Position numbers and translations under genes: made by a program. Shown one piece after another: positions 31,651-44,292 of a DNA stretch of 64,000 nucleotides; position 1 is the stretch's first letter, and each line of letters begins with the position of its first letter. The stretch is from Dictyophora rubrovolvata (taxonomy: Eukaryota > Basidiomycota > Agaricomycetes > Phallales > Phallaceae). The notes below the pieces were generated by a model, which saw nothing but the letters and a program-made list of their open reading frames with translations, had not been told where the DNA came from and ran no database searches. The stretch spans positions 806,001-870,000 of the forward strand of contig CP114121.1 of the NCBI GenBank assembly GCA_029959195.1. Reading direction: 5' to 3'.

Positions 31651-32911
31651 TTAGAAAACAGCGTGTCGTTTCCGACCAGTATATTTCGAATCTCTTGGAA
31701 CATCTTCCTTTCCTCGTTTGCGATAAAGCTAAACAAAAAAGTTTCAGTAAAGCTGAAAGAACGACAATCCTGCGAAACTCGCCTCTTTCTTCTTAAGGAT
31801 CCATTCTTTGTCACGGGCTTTGATATTTTTCTTCTTCTCAGACGATCGTCTCCGCTCCCGCTCTCTTCTTTTTTCGAACTTGACTTCGTCGTCTTGGTCG
31901 ACATCCATGTCGCCTTCACCTTCTAAACCGCGAGGTATTTCCTCGGCTACACCTGTAACCAAGTGTCGGGAAACGAAACCTCAGAAGACAAAACGATATC
32001 TTACTTGAACCCGTATACGATCCATTACCAACAAACAAACATAAGAACACCTTGCGAGCTTTTTTGGAGTTAGGATAGTCAACGACCACACCACCACCAA
32101 AGCCCGCTCGCCGAGCGATGGTGGAACACAGGGTAATTTGTGAATCGGAAGAAGGATAAAATCTGTTTTTAATAGTAAGTAAACTCCATTTCCTGGAATA
32201 TGGAAGCATCTACGGAACTGTAAAATGGCCCTAGCTGGGTTTTTTAATGCCGAATACAGAGTGGTGAAGAAACGAGTCAAACGATGGGGAGGCGATGATG
32301 TAGGATGTGATGTTTCGGCGTTGAATAGCCATTGTAAGACCGATATACTGAAAAGGAGTATGAGGAGTGTCTATGATACTGCAAAAAGAAGGGGCATTGA
32401 CGTGCCTAATAGCACCATCGAATGTTCCTGGACGAAAGCCGAGTCCTTGTCCAATGTCTTGCAGAAACAAGTCGCCTTCTACATCCCTTTCTAATGCGAC
32501 CTCTGTAAAAAAGATTCGTGGGTTGAGAGTTAACTGACAATATGAATCATCCTTACCAAGCATACTGGGTGAAATATCAACGCCAGCCCAAACATGACCC
32601 TCTTCCTCGAGTATCTCTCCGGATAAGCCGGAGCCGCAACCAATGTCTAGTATGTATGAAGAGCTGTCAGGGGGTAGTGCCAATAATTCAAGGGCCCGGT
32701 ATGTCATTTGGGCCTGAATTTCTTGATTTCGAGAGCTGTTGGCCGTCTCAGAGATGAATGAGAACCTCTGAAATTTAAAACGTTTACTTTTGGGTATATT
32801 TTTTGGCCACGGTATCATCATAATACTGCCATCCGAGATTTAATCAATGTTTTGTACGCACCAATGAGTACTTACAATTTCCGGGGGTGCTTGCAGCTCT
32901 GGTCGGGACAT
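31651..32911 (-). CDS. BUD23: 18S rRNA (guanine-N7) methyltransferase BUD23/WBSCR22
   Basis: Start at 32911 (MSRPELQAPPEI), with exon 2 'YYDDTVAKKYTQ' joined by splicing to 'NSRNQEIQAQMTYRALELL'. SAM-binding motif I is 'ILDIGCGSGLSGEILEEEGH', followed by 'VGVDISPSML'-like 'AGVDISPSML', 'GDLFLQDIGQGLGFRPGTFD', 'GFGGGVVVDYPNSKKARK' and the basic C-terminal region 'RRSSEKKKNIKARDKEWILK'. The last exon is 'LYRKRGKEDVPRDSKYTGRK' with a stop at 31651. In yeast and humans, with TRMT112, it methylates a guanosine of 18S rRNA and is needed for 40S export. Order and spacing of motifs match the family end to end. At least seven introns. Confidence 0.93.
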
Positions 32912-33754
32912 GGCGGTGAACTCTGTGACGTTGATCTGTCACGGTCGCTTCCTTCGGTTCCAAATCCCCTCGTTGCCCTCAGCACTGCATTCTGTCGACC
33001 TTCAGCTTCGGGCATCTACACGATGTAGCATGTGCCTCTATTGTTTGACGCATCGCCTCAAATCTTCGGATTACAATTGATCTCCCCTTTTCATATCACT
33101 ATCGTGATTGGATGGTGGACGACTGTATCAACATCAGGGTCGTGTTTCGGGTCAAAGGACTTGTTTGAGCCTTCCCCGAATGACATTTTCGAAGCTTCAA
33201 GCTTCAAGCGTCAAGTCCAACAAGCAAAGTGCGATAGGTGCTCAGCAAGGCACCAATGGTGGCGTGACGCGCCCGGTGACGGTGACGTATTCGTCGAACT
33301 CGAGGCGGAACGACGGAACACTGGAGATATCAAATTTAGACCAGTCAACACTAGTCAAGTATACCCGGTCTAGGTTGTCCGCAAATTGACTCCAATTGCA
33401 ATAGACTCACATAGCTTCTGTCTATGTGTAATTTGAAAAAATGAGCGCGAAAGCAGAAGTTATTATTCGAAAGACAAGTGCAGGACCGATCTTCACATTT
33501 TGTACATCCCGATGAGAACGACAGCTATATACGTCTTGTTTAGACCCTTCCTGATGATCATCCTTAAAAAAGCGAGAGACTGATAATTTCACACCGGTGT
33601 TACTCGAAGAGCTGTACTGCCATATCTTATGTAACGACGGATCTTTGTTCCTGCTCCTCCCACCTTCTTAATCTTAGCCTTATTTTCGATTTCATGTTGT
33701 TACGTATATTCTGCTTCTTGGATATTTGAAACCCTGATACCACGTATTTCAAAA
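32912..33754. other. divergent promoter region, BUD23 / UIM protein
   Basis: No convincing gene. A 100-codon open frame at 33032-33373 (+) has no family resemblance and no splice context. A short duplication GCTTCAAGCTTCAAGCGTCAAG is at 33190-33215. Confidence 0.45.
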
Positions 33755-36700
33755 ATGAGTGCTTGGGGAACAACTAACCACAACAGTAAGCAGTTTTTTT
33801 CGCTTAACCTCTCTGAGAGCTACTAGGCGGCAGCGTGTTAACGTGAATGTCTTTTTTCCCTGTGCATGTGGTACTTGCTGCAGAATACGCTGCGCCACCA
33901 CGTCCCCCTACTAGGTCAATGTCTGGAGATACCTTTTCCACTACTCCGCGAAGACCGCTAGTCTCTTTTGCTCGTTCAGCTTCGCTGGCGGCGACGGTCT
34001 CAACCCCAGCTCGCGGTCTTCCTACACCCCCTCCTGTTCCTCCTCTTCCCAAAGAAATGCGTCATAGGTCACCAAGCTTAAGTCGTAGTCAACAAAACTT
34101 CTCTCCCTTTGCGTATTCTCCTGTCCAACCCACCCAACAATCTATTAATACCACTAACGATGTCCCAAGACCCTACACTTCAACTTCTGATTTCCCCCAA
34201 TTACATTCTTTCCTTCCTCCGGGCACACCAACCAGGCGTAAGCTTTTCAATTTCGGCTCTGCAGGCTCGAAAAAATTGGGAACTCATTCCCCGCCTCCCC
34301 CTGCTGTTCCGCCAAGGCCTATTACCTCACATGGCGCTCAGTCATACTCGTCCACATCATCAATATCACCAGCTCGCGAGAAACTTCCTCCTGTACCTGC
34401 TAGACCTAATGTATTAGACATTTCTTCTGCCTCAAATTCCAGCGAATCCCCTCCATGGTCAGTCGTGTCTCCACATATGGCATCTTGCAACCCGCCGTTA
34501 CCTCCCACCTCCCCAATTATCCTCGCCTCGCCTCGCACAAACACCAACCGATACGGTTTCCTAAACTATCCCTCAACCAACCGACCTCATACTGCTGCTC
34601 CGTTGCAATCGCAATTGCAATGGTCATATGAAAGTCTCGACTCCGCAGAATTACCAAAACCCCCCGGTCCACCACTACCGCCTCTTCCGACTTCAATACC
34701 CGCTCCAATTGATCCGCCGCCACTGCCACCGCCACCGCAAATGGACCCCCATCTTGAACATGCTCTCCACCTGTCCCGTACCGAATCTAATCATAAGTCT
34801 AGAGTTCAACAGCGCGAAGACGAGGAATTGGCAAAAGCAATCGCGGAGTCACTAGCGCTTTCGAAACAATCAAGTCCACAAGATGCTGCCATTAGTATTA
34901 ACGTGGTTAACTCCTCTAATGACCCTTCAGGGGTAGAACTAAATTACTCGCACATTGCCAGTTCATCGACTCCGGGGAATTTGAAAATACCAACCACAGG
35001 AGACAGGTCCTATTTGGATTTAGCGTCCCCTTCTTTTGAGAAAGAGGCTCAGACCCCTAGTTCGCTTTTTCTTGATATGGATGATCCGATCAACAAGTCT
35101 CCTGAAGATGAGCTAGCTATGCAATTACAACAAGAAGAAACGCGTCAAATGGCCGTTGATATTTTGAATCGCGAGGAGACCGTTCGTCGGGACGCTCGAA
35201 TGTCAAGGCAGCTCCAAGAGAAAGAGGAGTCACTTTCTGAACTTGAAAAACGCGCTGCAGAACAGAAGGCGACCATCGACAGGTCTATTAACAAGCTTCG
35301 CGAAGCGCAGGAAAAGCGAGATGCTGAACTGGCTCGGATGATGGATGAATGGGAGCAGGGTGGGGTCCCGTCCTCAGAGTCCATCGGACCTCATTCTCCA
35401 GTTACCCCCCCTCCTCCCCAATCCCCGTTTCGTTTCACGACACAGCCTCTCCCACTACAAAATGCTCAGGCCGGTCCTGCTGGAGTTATGTTGAATGATG
35501 AAACTAGACTTTCCCTCCCGCCAAAGGCTCTCTTCACTACACCTTCACCTCCTAGTCTACCGCCGGGGTCTGGACTCGATGCAAATAGCAACAGATCTAC
35601 TTCTGCGACATCGCCGACTTCTACTTCACAACCTTCGGATAGCTCTAGCGTGTCTCGATCGCATTCTGGTAGTTCGACTATTGGCAAGGACAGTACCTCG
35701 TCTCAAAGTCATACCACTAGCTTGCACCAACCTAGTAGGGGGTGGTCACGCGAGCCTTCTCCCGGGCCAACGTCGGTTTCGGCAAACTCTGGCAACCATG
35801 TGCTTCCGGATTCTCATATTCTCAACACCAATGGCAATGGCGAAGAAGCTGAAGAAGAGATAGCTAACTTGAGAGGTTTTGGTAAGTGGATGTAAGGTCT
35901 CATGGTTGAGGGTCGTGCTAATAAAAATGTACCCTGTACACGCTTTTTTTTTCAGCTTATGGCTTTTCCCAGCCGATTATACCCGTTTCTCCGCCTCAAG
36001 CTAGCTTGGCCTGCGCGCCCTTTCCAAGTATCATTAATCTATCACCAACGCCGTATCCTTCGTTCCATATTATGGCACCCAGTTGGAGGCATCTGCTTAG
36101 ACTTCTTGCGGGGCAAGAGACACGCATTCAAGCCCACATCGATGTACTTGCAACGCGAAAAGAGGAGCAAAAATTGAGGGTAGTCATTCAGTTTGTGAAG
36201 GTAAACACAAGTGGGCGTACATGATATGTGCTGATTTTAACAACGAACACTTTCTAGTTGGCTTATACCGGTAATACATGGCGGACGATTATACATCTTT
36301 CACTGGATGAGGCATTTCCACCGACTGTTCCTTTGTCAGCTACGACGCGGTTTACAAACGGTGATACGACAGTTCTACCGTACTCCTACGCCATAAGCGA
36401 TCACGGACGATACATGATGGGACCGAACATGCAAATCTACGCTGTACCACTATCATCTACCTCTCCATTCCCAATTCTACCAATTACATTCCCTAATCTC
36501 GCTCTGTATCTGCAATCAGTCATGAAAGATTCGCGCGCACGTAAAGTGCGACACGATTCGTTCCGCCGGTTAGCTAAGATTGTGCAGAGCTGTTATCCAG
36601 AGGAAGTTATGCCCCAGATTCAGGAGGAGAGGAAACCGTCGCGGGGTGTTGGGAATTTGTTTAAACGAGTCGTTGGTCGGGTTAATAATAATAATAGAGG

Positions 36701-36839
36701 CGACGGGACGGGAAATGAAGATGTTTTCGATATGATTACCCCCTTTCGGCTTGACCAGTATACCACACCTACACCATCTCCGGCGTCGACATCAGCATCA
36801 ACATCAACATCAACAACGCTCAACTCCCATTCTTCATGA
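33755..36839 (+). CDS. Pro-rich protein with UIM-like motif and coiled coil
   Basis: Exons 33755-33785, 33884-35881, 35956-36200 and 36258-36839 give 951 aa. The first exon codes only MSAWGTTNHN. Residues 10-310 are Pro/Ser-rich with many PPxP runs (possible SH3 or WW ligands). Near residue 320 is a good ubiquitin-interacting-type motif 'EDEELAKAIAESLALSKQ'. Residues ~440-500 form a charged coiled coil (Gln/Glu/Arg-rich). The C-terminal ~280 residues are ordered: 'WRHLLRLLAGQETRIQAHID', 'QFVKLAYTGNTWRTIIHLSL', 'DHGRYMMGPNMQIYAV'. Such proteins are seen across Agaricomycetes without assigned function. Ubiquitin-linked scaffolding or trafficking is an inference from the motif only. Confidence 0.6.
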
Positions 36840-37257
36840 CCATGATAATTTCTTCTTTTTCTTCTTCTCTTTATCATTTGGATTTGGGCACTATATCCTT
36901 TTTTTCTCTCTGTCATTTTAAAATACACTCAATTTTTTCTCTCTTTCCTCCTCTCTTTTGAGATATAATAATCAAATCTTTGACAATCTTTGCATGTGTT
37001 TCTTTTAATCTAACGGAAATGTAGCTGTTGTTATCCATTATATTCATACCTGTTACAACAAATTAATTTATTGTTTTTGTTGGATACATCGAATACTTTG
37101 GCGTGCAAGATACTTACACTGAGTGTGCGCGGCGTGACAAACTAAACTGAATAGCTTACCAAGCCGGAACGAACACGTCGACAAAGGTGAGTTTGCTGAA
37201 AACTAGTTGCTTAGTTGCTTAGTTGCTTTTTGCTAGTCAACTTACTTCCTCAAAGAT
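36840..37257. other. intergenic region before SPC3
   Basis: T/C-rich 3' flank followed by a short promoter that contains a tandem TTAGTTGCTTAGTTGCTT (37209-37227). Nothing else seen. Confidence 0.45.
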
Positions 37258-38052
37258 ATGCATAGCATTTATCAACGGATAAATAGCGTTTCCGCTTTAT
37301 TATCATCGTGCCTAATGGCTCTTGTTGCGGCCATTGCGCTGAGCAGTCTTGCGATCCAAGCGACTCGACCTGAACCTCAAGGACGTCTTGAAATCAAGCC
37401 TATCAAAGTGTAAGTTTTGTTATATACAGAGGTTATGGTTTATATAATACGAAATTGTTTTTTTTTTTTGTAAAGTGTTAAAGGTAGAGCTGAACATTTA
37501 CGCGACAAGCAGGAGTTTGCTTTCTTCCAGTTCGATTTCGAAGGAGGTATGTACACGCCCTATGTTTTCACTCAGAAGGCCGGCGAGTTGATATTTTTTG
37601 AAGATTTGGCACCACTGTTTGATTATAATACGAAGCAATTATTTTTATACCTAACCGCCGAGTATTATAATGCCGAAGGAGTGCGTATTTCGCTATTTGC
37701 CTCCTCTCCCGACAAATTTCCAAATAATGTATCTTGTTTATTCTTTTAGGCAAAGAACAACGTCGTCGTCTGGGATCGCATCATCCGCCGAAAAAGAGAT
37801 GCTCGACTAAGACTAAAAGGAGTCAAGCCGAAATACCGTTTCCGAGAACTTTCCAAGTCGTTCAAGTATGTTTCCGGTGTTATTTCCTTTCTTTGTAAAC
37901 AGGACTTATCATTCACCTTTTTTAGGGATGCATCCCCCGCTAATTTTACCTTGCATTATAATTTGATGCCACACGTCGGTCTTTTGACAACAGGTCAAGC
38001 GGGGCACACTGCTGAACCAATACCATTCCCTCCTGCGGACGATATGGTTTAA
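37258..38052 (+). CDS. SPC3: signal peptidase complex subunit 3 (SPC22/23 family)
   Basis: Start 'MHSIYQRINSVSALLSSCLM' with an N-terminal membrane anchor (..CLMALVAAIALSSLAI). Luminal domain: 'FFQFDFEGDLAPLFDYNTKQ', 'LFLYLTAEYYNAEGAKNNVV', 'VWDRIIRRKRDARL', 'KYRFRELSKSFKDASPANFT' and 'LHYNLMPHVGLLTTG'. Five exons joined at 37409/~37480, ~37546/~37602, ~37679/37750 and ~37866/~37925. About 180 aa, the usual size. It is an essential part of the ER signal peptidase complex that removes signal peptides. Single copy, with no anomalies. Confidence 0.92.
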
Positions 38053-38602
38053 GAAAGAAACCTTTCATGCGCGTTTTGTTAATCCCGGCAGTAATGATTG
38101 AAAAAAAAAACACGTATGGGTTTATGGTCGCGTTATCAATGGTGCAATTTGCATCACCGATCGCGTCAAACCAGCTGCAACCGTAATCCCCAACCGCTCT
38201 TGCGTGTCTTCATTTTTGTAATACATTGATAATCCCACTACCCACCAGGTATAACCTATTGATAATATACATGATTTGTAGCATGATTTCATAGATGCGA
38301 GCAGTCCTTAAGCTTATCATTGAAATGAGAAGCCAATGACAGACGAATTTCTCCGTAATATGGAGGCTTAGGTCATATCATCAAAAACCGATTGCAAACC
38401 AACGTCTGATAAGTGTGCTGGTAAGTCTGCTTGACAAAAATTTCAAAGCATTGAGACGACGCCAGCGTTGAGCAACTTCCAATTGGGCTGCCGTCCGCCG
38501 GCTGCCGAAAGTGTGCGCAAGTGACACGGCGGAAAGGAATAAATTTCCTCAGGCTTATCTTAGTCATGTCTAGCTTAAGGATACGTCTCTCTCTCGTTAT
38601 CT
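38053..38602. other. intergenic region
   Basis: Between SPC3 and the gamma-glutamyltransferase gene, both on the plus strand. No feature recognised. Confidence 0.45.
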
Positions 38603-41413
38603 ATGGCGTCCAAGGAAGAATCGCCGTTGCTTGCAAATGACGAATTCGATACTCCAAATGACTCTGAAACTGCTGCTGGTCTCGAACTGCCACGATGGTC
38701 TCGGAACTTCACACACGAACTAGTAGTAGCCAAGCACCCAACGTTGATTATCAACAGCGCGAGCGGGAAATCGCGAGCTTTGAGACGCTCCGTGTTAATA
38801 GTGACTTCGGTGCTCTTGCTTTCCGCTTTTCTCGTATGGGACAAGGCCACCGAACGAGGATGGATGTTCTGCGTGTCTTCAAGCGAGAGTACTGTGCGTT
38901 CCACGCCTCCTAGACAAACATTACCAGGCTGGCCTTCCAAGATCAATCCCGCGTATCTCATTCGCGCTACTCGTGGCGCTGTTGCCACTGAAAATAAGCT
39001 ATGCTCCAATATTGGCGTGGATATCCTCAAAGCCGGTGGAAACGCGGTAGATGCTGGAATTGCGGCTGTTTTGTGTGTCGGCGTAGTCAATATGTTCAGG
39101 TCTGTATAGATACCTTTTACGCCGCCAATTTAATCGACTGAATATATTCAATTTAGCTCGGGTATTGGCGGAGGCGGATTTATGACCGTCCGACTTCCTC
39201 CAACTTTAGATAACCCAAATTCGGAAGGATGGACAATAGATTTCAGGGAGACAGCTCCAGCCGCCGCCAACGCTACAATGTTTCGCGATAACCCAATACT
39301 TTCTCAGATCGGAGGCCTTTCAGTTGGCATCCCCGGTGAATTGAAAGGTTTGGCTGACGCCCATCAAAGGTGGGGCAAACTGCCTTGGAAACTGCTCGTT
39401 GAACCTGCCGCTAAATTGGCCGCTGGCTGGGAAGTCGGAGTAGAACTTGGAAGGCGTATAAAGGCTAGTTTTATTTATGTCTGTCATTTTTGGCAAAAAT
39501 TGATTATATTGATTCTTGTAACCAGCTCTATGAAAAGCTTATGCTCACTGATCCGGACTGGAGTGCAATATTCGCCCCTCAGGGGAAATTATTGACTCAA
39601 GGAGAGGTGATTCGTAGAACCAATTATTCGCACACATTATATCAGATAGCGGAATTTGGGGCTGAAGCATTCTATTCAGTAGGTTCATCGTGCTTCTTCC
39701 CCTTCTAAACACGCAGAACCTTAATTTGAATTGTATGCTAAGGGTCCTATTCTTGATGCTATGCTACGCAAAATCAACATAACTGGAGGCGTACTCACAA
39801 AGACTGACTTTGGCAATTACAAAGTTATCGTTCAACCAGCGTTGCAAGGTTCTTACAAGAACCGAACTGTATATACAAGCCACGCCCCTACTTCCGGCCC
39901 GGTTTTACTCTTCATGCTTAATTTACACGAACAATTTGACAAGACGACGGATAATACACTTTCTCTTCACCGGTATGTGGAAACTTTAAAATGTAAGTAC
40001 GCCTTTTCTTTTATGCAATTGCTGTACACATGCACTCATATCAAAATGTCTCTTTCGGTAAAGTCGGTTTTGCTGCTAGGTGAGAATTTTTTTACTATTG
40101 GATGCAGCTTTTGACGCCTAACCTTTAATTATTTATTATTATCAGAACTAGAATCGCGGACCCTGCCTTTGTTAACGATACATATCTAATTGACCAGGTT
40201 CCGACGAAGGCATATGCAAGCGAGATATTCGGTAACATAACAGACGTGCGTCTATGATTCCATATTCCCTTGGAATCGTTCACAATGAGCATTTGGACAC
40301 ATGATTTTTTAGGATATGACGCACCCTCCTGAGTACTACAAGCCTATCTTTGACATGCCCTCGGATCATGGCACGGTGAGAATATATCTTTTTAGGCACA
40401 TACACACACCAGCAAAATTAGCTCACGCCCCAATGCTTTCGTCATCAATATCTCCTTGCTTGCCGTATGTTATATTTTTTGACAGTCGCATACGTCCGTC
40501 GTAGATTCATCAGGGTTGGCCGTTTCTATCACCTCAACCGTAAATCTCGTATTTGGTTCACAGGTGATGGACCCTATCACCGGAGTTATTTTCAATGATG
40601 AATTAGACGACTTCTCGACGCCTGGGGTGCCTAACGGCTTCGGCTTATGGCCATCTCCGTGTAAGTTTATGGAACTATTGCACTCTTTCATATTACGTGT
40701 CATTTCGTTATTCCGGCTTCTCATCGTGCATTTCTTCCCGCATCGCCTTTGTCTTGTGTTTTTTCTGTGCTTTTGAATTGACGAATTATTGACTAATTTC
40801 AAATTTACATTGCGCGCACAGATAATTATCCCGCACCCGGTAAACGTCCGTTATCTTCTACAGCTCCGACAATATTGGAGCATACAGATGGATCGCTGTA
40901 TTTAGTACTTGGAGGTTCGGGCGGTTCAAGAATCTTCGGGGCAGTCGCTAATGTCATTTTTGGCGCGGATGACGTCTTATTGAAGCACGAACACAGCACC
41001 GATTGGATTGATATTAGCCAAGCTGTCGAGGCGCCACGCGCTCACGATCAGTTATACCCTTCTATAACGGAACTGGACAGCATATTTGATCAGGTGTCAT
41101 TGGATGGATTAATTGCTCGAGGACATAATGTTACAGGTAAAAATTCGGGCTTTTTAAAAAACACGAGTTTTCAGCATCTGAGTGTTATCTGTGACCCTGT
41201 AGTGCAAGATATCAACCGCGTTGCTGCTGTTATTCAAGCTATTTTGGTTAAGAACGGCCTAATTTTCGGTGAGTACATGGGGACCCTGAGGGCACGCGGC
41301 TTATTTGTTTATTTGTTTATTTGTTTGTTTGTGTCTACGTGCTTACTGTCATCTCATTTTTATTAACAGCTGCCAGCGATTCACGTAAGAATGGGATAGC
41401 AGCGGGTTACTGA
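38603..41413 (+). CDS. gamma-glutamyltransferase (membrane-anchored)
   Basis: Start MASKEESPLLANDEFD. One signal-anchor helix 'SVLIVTSVLLLSAFLVW' near residue 70 makes it a type II protein facing the lumen, vacuole or outside. Family blocks: 'RGAVATENKLCSNIGVDILK', 'GGNAVDAGIAA', 'SSGIGGGGFMTV' (spliced), 'DFRETAPAAA', 'GGLSVGIPGELKGL', 'HAPTSGPVLLFMLN', and the autoprocessing site 'SDHGTSHTSVVDSSGLAVS', where the Thr of HGTSHTS would become the catalytic N-terminal nucleophile. After it come 'GVIFNDELDDFSTPG' and 'LGGSGGSRI'. About ten introns. It cleaves gamma-glutamyl bonds of glutathione and transfers the glutamyl group; in fungi it works in glutathione breakdown. All key residues seem present. 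Confidence 0.9.
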
Positions 41414-41874
41414 ACTGGGAACAATGAGATAACATATATATGGTAGTATACAGAGTATTTATCTTGGGATTGGGATATAATACATAATATGTATGTGGGT
41501 TTTGTCTATTCTTATTCGAGAAGGCATTTGCCAACATATGCCTGGTGACCATCCGATCAAATGAATATGGAACTAGTCTTCGCGAAAGAAGTGAGCCAAA
41601 TTTGCCGGGTGCACAAAGAACTCTGATGTCCCGATTGTTGTTGTTGTTTATCTGGTTTTCGCCGGCCAAGGCACGGTAAGGCATCAATGCATTTCAACTC
41701 GTGTTCTTAATTAGTTCAAGAATACTACGGGAACGCCTTTTGCTATCTATGGTTTCGTAGAATCCGCTAGAAACTTAAAATGAATGTACTTCTTCAAGTT
41801 ATGCGATGTACATACAAAACCACGTTGTCTTTGTCTTTGTTTTTTTTTTTGTCTTTCTATTTTCTAAATAATTA

Positions 41875-42700
41875 CTATTTGACTAATTTCATCGGAAAGT
41901 ATGCGTTAGGATCATGTGGCGCATCTTCGGCGTATTCAGGATCCCATCGTTTGTGAGCCGAGACAGGTGTAGGAATGGTTGAGATATTTGAAAAGTTTGA
42001 CTTCCCAAGGGAAGAAAGTATTTGGAGGGCTTCGGTCAATTCTGGCTCTGGAGCTGCTGTTACCGCTGTCGTTGTCGATGTGGAGGCTGTTGCGCCAGAT
42101 GATTCGGATAACGGAGATGAGATGGCGCTGAAGAAAGAAAGACCAAAGGAGGGGGTATGATCGAGCGACAAGAGAAAGTGTATTTAAATTAATGAGTGCA
42201 TGATAGGCTCAAGTGCCAAAACTAATGAACTCACGCTTGGATTTCGGGTGATTGGAGAAGGAATTTGGACAGTTGATTTTGTGTTACGACGGATAGGCGA
42301 GGATAACTTCTGCGAACATCGCGTTTCCAATATGGATTTTCTGCTGGATCGGAAGCTGCGCAGAAGGTACACATACGCAAAAAAAAGGTGGTTTAAGCTG
42401 TGAAAAAAATTCATTCCCAAAGGATAATAGAATTACCTTTAGTAGCAGGGGTAGCGTAGAGTTCCGGGCGGGAGGCAGGCTGAGGATATCTATGCAAGGT
42501 AGCGATAGGAATTCCGGAGGAAATTTCTGGATTAACCGCTACGACATCACCTATACATAATATCACGGCGTGTCAATAATCATGAACGTGTTTTTGGTTA
42601 GATACGCACGGAATTTTTTCCAGAAGCCCTGAGGTGCAACATGGTATAGTGTAGAATCAGCAGATTTGGCAGCTTTCGTTGCTGCCCGCGCCGCTGCCAT
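41875..42700 (-). CDS. probable fungal complex I accessory subunit (21-kDa type)
   Basis: Start at 42700 (MAAARAATKAAKSADSTLYH; Ala/Lys/Arg-rich like a mitochondrial presequence). Exons join 'VAPQGFWKKFR', 'DVVAVNPEISSGIPIATLHR', 'YPQPASRPELYATPATK', 'ASDPAENPYWKRDVRRSYPR' and 'LSVVTQNQLSKFLL', ending 'KRWDPEYAEDAPHDPNAYFP'. The pattern 'GFWxxFR..NPEISSGxP..RYPxPxSRPE..PA.KASDxAxNPYxxRDxRRxYPxLS' is what I remember for a fungal-specific NADH:ubiquinone oxidoreductase subunit of about 21 kDa; the exact subunit name was not confirmed. It would sit on the matrix side of complex I as a structural subunit. It shares a 315-bp divergent promoter with the next gene. Confidence 0.6.
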
Positions 42701-42918
42701 CGTTAGAGGAATGGAAGGCAAACGGAAGGCGTCTTTGTCAGCACACAGAGCGGTGAATGAAATTCAAGCGGAGCTCGAAAAATGTTTTGCCAACCCACTG
42801 TCTGGCGAAACATCACGCAATACAACGGTAATTCGATACCAGGGAAAATCTCCAGTATTTTTTCAAGTATTTAAGTAATTTAAATACTGCCAAAAAATAA
42901 TGGAGGTTTTTTTCCCGC

Positions 42919-42926
42919 TATATAAA
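42919..42926 (+). promoter_or_regulatory. TATA box of UPF0643 gene
   Basis: TATATAAA, 90 nt before the ATG at 43016, followed by a C/T-rich initiator tract (CTCCTCTACATTCTCTCTCTCC) directly before the start codon. Confidence 0.55.
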
Positions 42927-43015
42927 TTCTGCTGTCAAGAGCGGGGAGCTCTTCAGCTTCCTCGCGCTCTATAGAACATTTTCTTTTTCTCCTCCTCTAC
43001 ATTCTCTCTCTCCTA

Positions 43016-43927
43016 ATGCCTGGCCTTACCTTCACCGTCCCCGACTATTCCACCGATTTGCAAGCTCGCGCAAACGTGCTGCACGATGACACGAGGAACC
43101 CTCACTCGCTACCCGTCTTCAGCGAGAGCGAGCCTTCAAGGTCCCCGATACTGTACCTTCCCCCGCTTCTCTCGTCTCTCCCCGATACCTTCCCTCGACG
43201 AGAGTTGCAACTATCTCCTGTCTGCCAGCCTTTGGCCACTGAGGCTCGGCTCCCGGATATTGACCCTGCAAGCGTTAACTTACACCATGCCTTGCATTAC
43301 TTCAGACCTTTAGACGACCAGTACGCTGCAAACCCGTATGAGGAGGCGTTCAATTGGGATGAGCTTAACCTTCCAGAAGAAGATGGTACGCGCGTTTTCG
43401 TCGCCTCCCGCCCTTCGTATGACTGCGTTGCTCATTGAAAACTTTCTTTTTTTTTCAAGAACGGGAATGGTATTGCGTCGCATTCCGGAGTCTAAGAAAG
43501 GATGGTAGTGATGGTACACGTGAGTCACTTTTATTTTAAACTGTATTTCGGTTCTTAAAAGGTATGCAGCTTTATATGAAGCTGACCGCTTGGCACACGA
43601 AGAGGCTATCCGCAATGGAGGGGTGCGTTTTTTTAATCTAAACATGGAACGGGCTTTGTATTCACCTCGAGTCATTCATTTGTATAGCTTATTATGTACT
43701 GGTTCGGTGTACCATCCCCATTGACCGGCTTGAATCTTGCAACTTGTATTTGGCAATCGCGCCAGCATGCCATTGCAGCAAATAGCCGCCCGCATCATTT
43801 ACGAGCCGCCAAGCTGGCTAAAGACTCGTACGACATTTACGATCTCGAACGATATATATTGAGAAAGAATAAAGGAGAAAAGGGCGTACGTATCGAACCA
43901 TATGTCGATGGACCAGTAGGCTGGTGA
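43016..43927 (+). CDS. UPF0643 family protein
   Basis: Start MPGLTFTVPDYS. The first 120 residues are poorly conserved. The family core is spliced from three exons: 'EREWYCVAFRSLRKDGSDGT', 'LYEADRLAHEEAIRNGG', 'LIMYWFGVPSPLTGLNLATC' and 'IWQSRQHAIAANSRPHHLRA', then 'DLERYILRKNKGEKG', stop at 43925-43927. The block WYxVxFRSxRK..D..AHEEA..GGLxxYWxG is the family signature, widespread in fungi and of unknown function. The intron with GTACGC just after 'EED' and the one with GTACACG after 'DGSDG' are needed to make it. About 240 aa. Confidence 0.75.
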
Positions 43928-44247
43928 ATTATCATCATTTTTGGAATGGGGAGGTCATGTGTTATACCCCACTAGCTCTATGAGTTAAAAGCTTTCTCAA
44001 TGGTTGTCTTAATTTGTGCAAGTATCATATGGATCTTGGTTGTTTGCTTCCCAATTAATCTTCATCGTAACATACCTAGATATTTGTATCTTTATTATAT
44101 CTTTGAACACAGTCGTTTTTCCTTTTTTGGTCTCGTGCTCCACACACTCTAAAAGGCGCCACCCCATCGCTGAAAGCACTGGCCCCAGTATGACGTGTCA
44201 AGCTTGTCAAAACATTGCGAGTGGGGCGCCACCACTAAGATTTTTAG
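43928..44247. other. intergenic region
   Basis: Contains two GGGGCGCC / GGCGCCACC blocks (44154-44160 and 44223-44231) in the promoter of the next gene. No gene seen. Confidence 0.4.
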
Positions 44248-44255
44248 TATAAATA
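44248..44255 (+). promoter_or_regulatory. TATA box
   Basis: TATAAATA, 45 nt before the ATG at 44293, giving a very short 5' leader. Confidence 0.5.
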
Positions 44256-44292
44256 AGGCCGGGATTGATCGTATTCTGAGCACCTTGAAACA

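Noticed and set aside
33032-33373. 113-codon open frame upstream of the UIM protein
   Set aside because: Composition unlike genes here; no homology or splice context.
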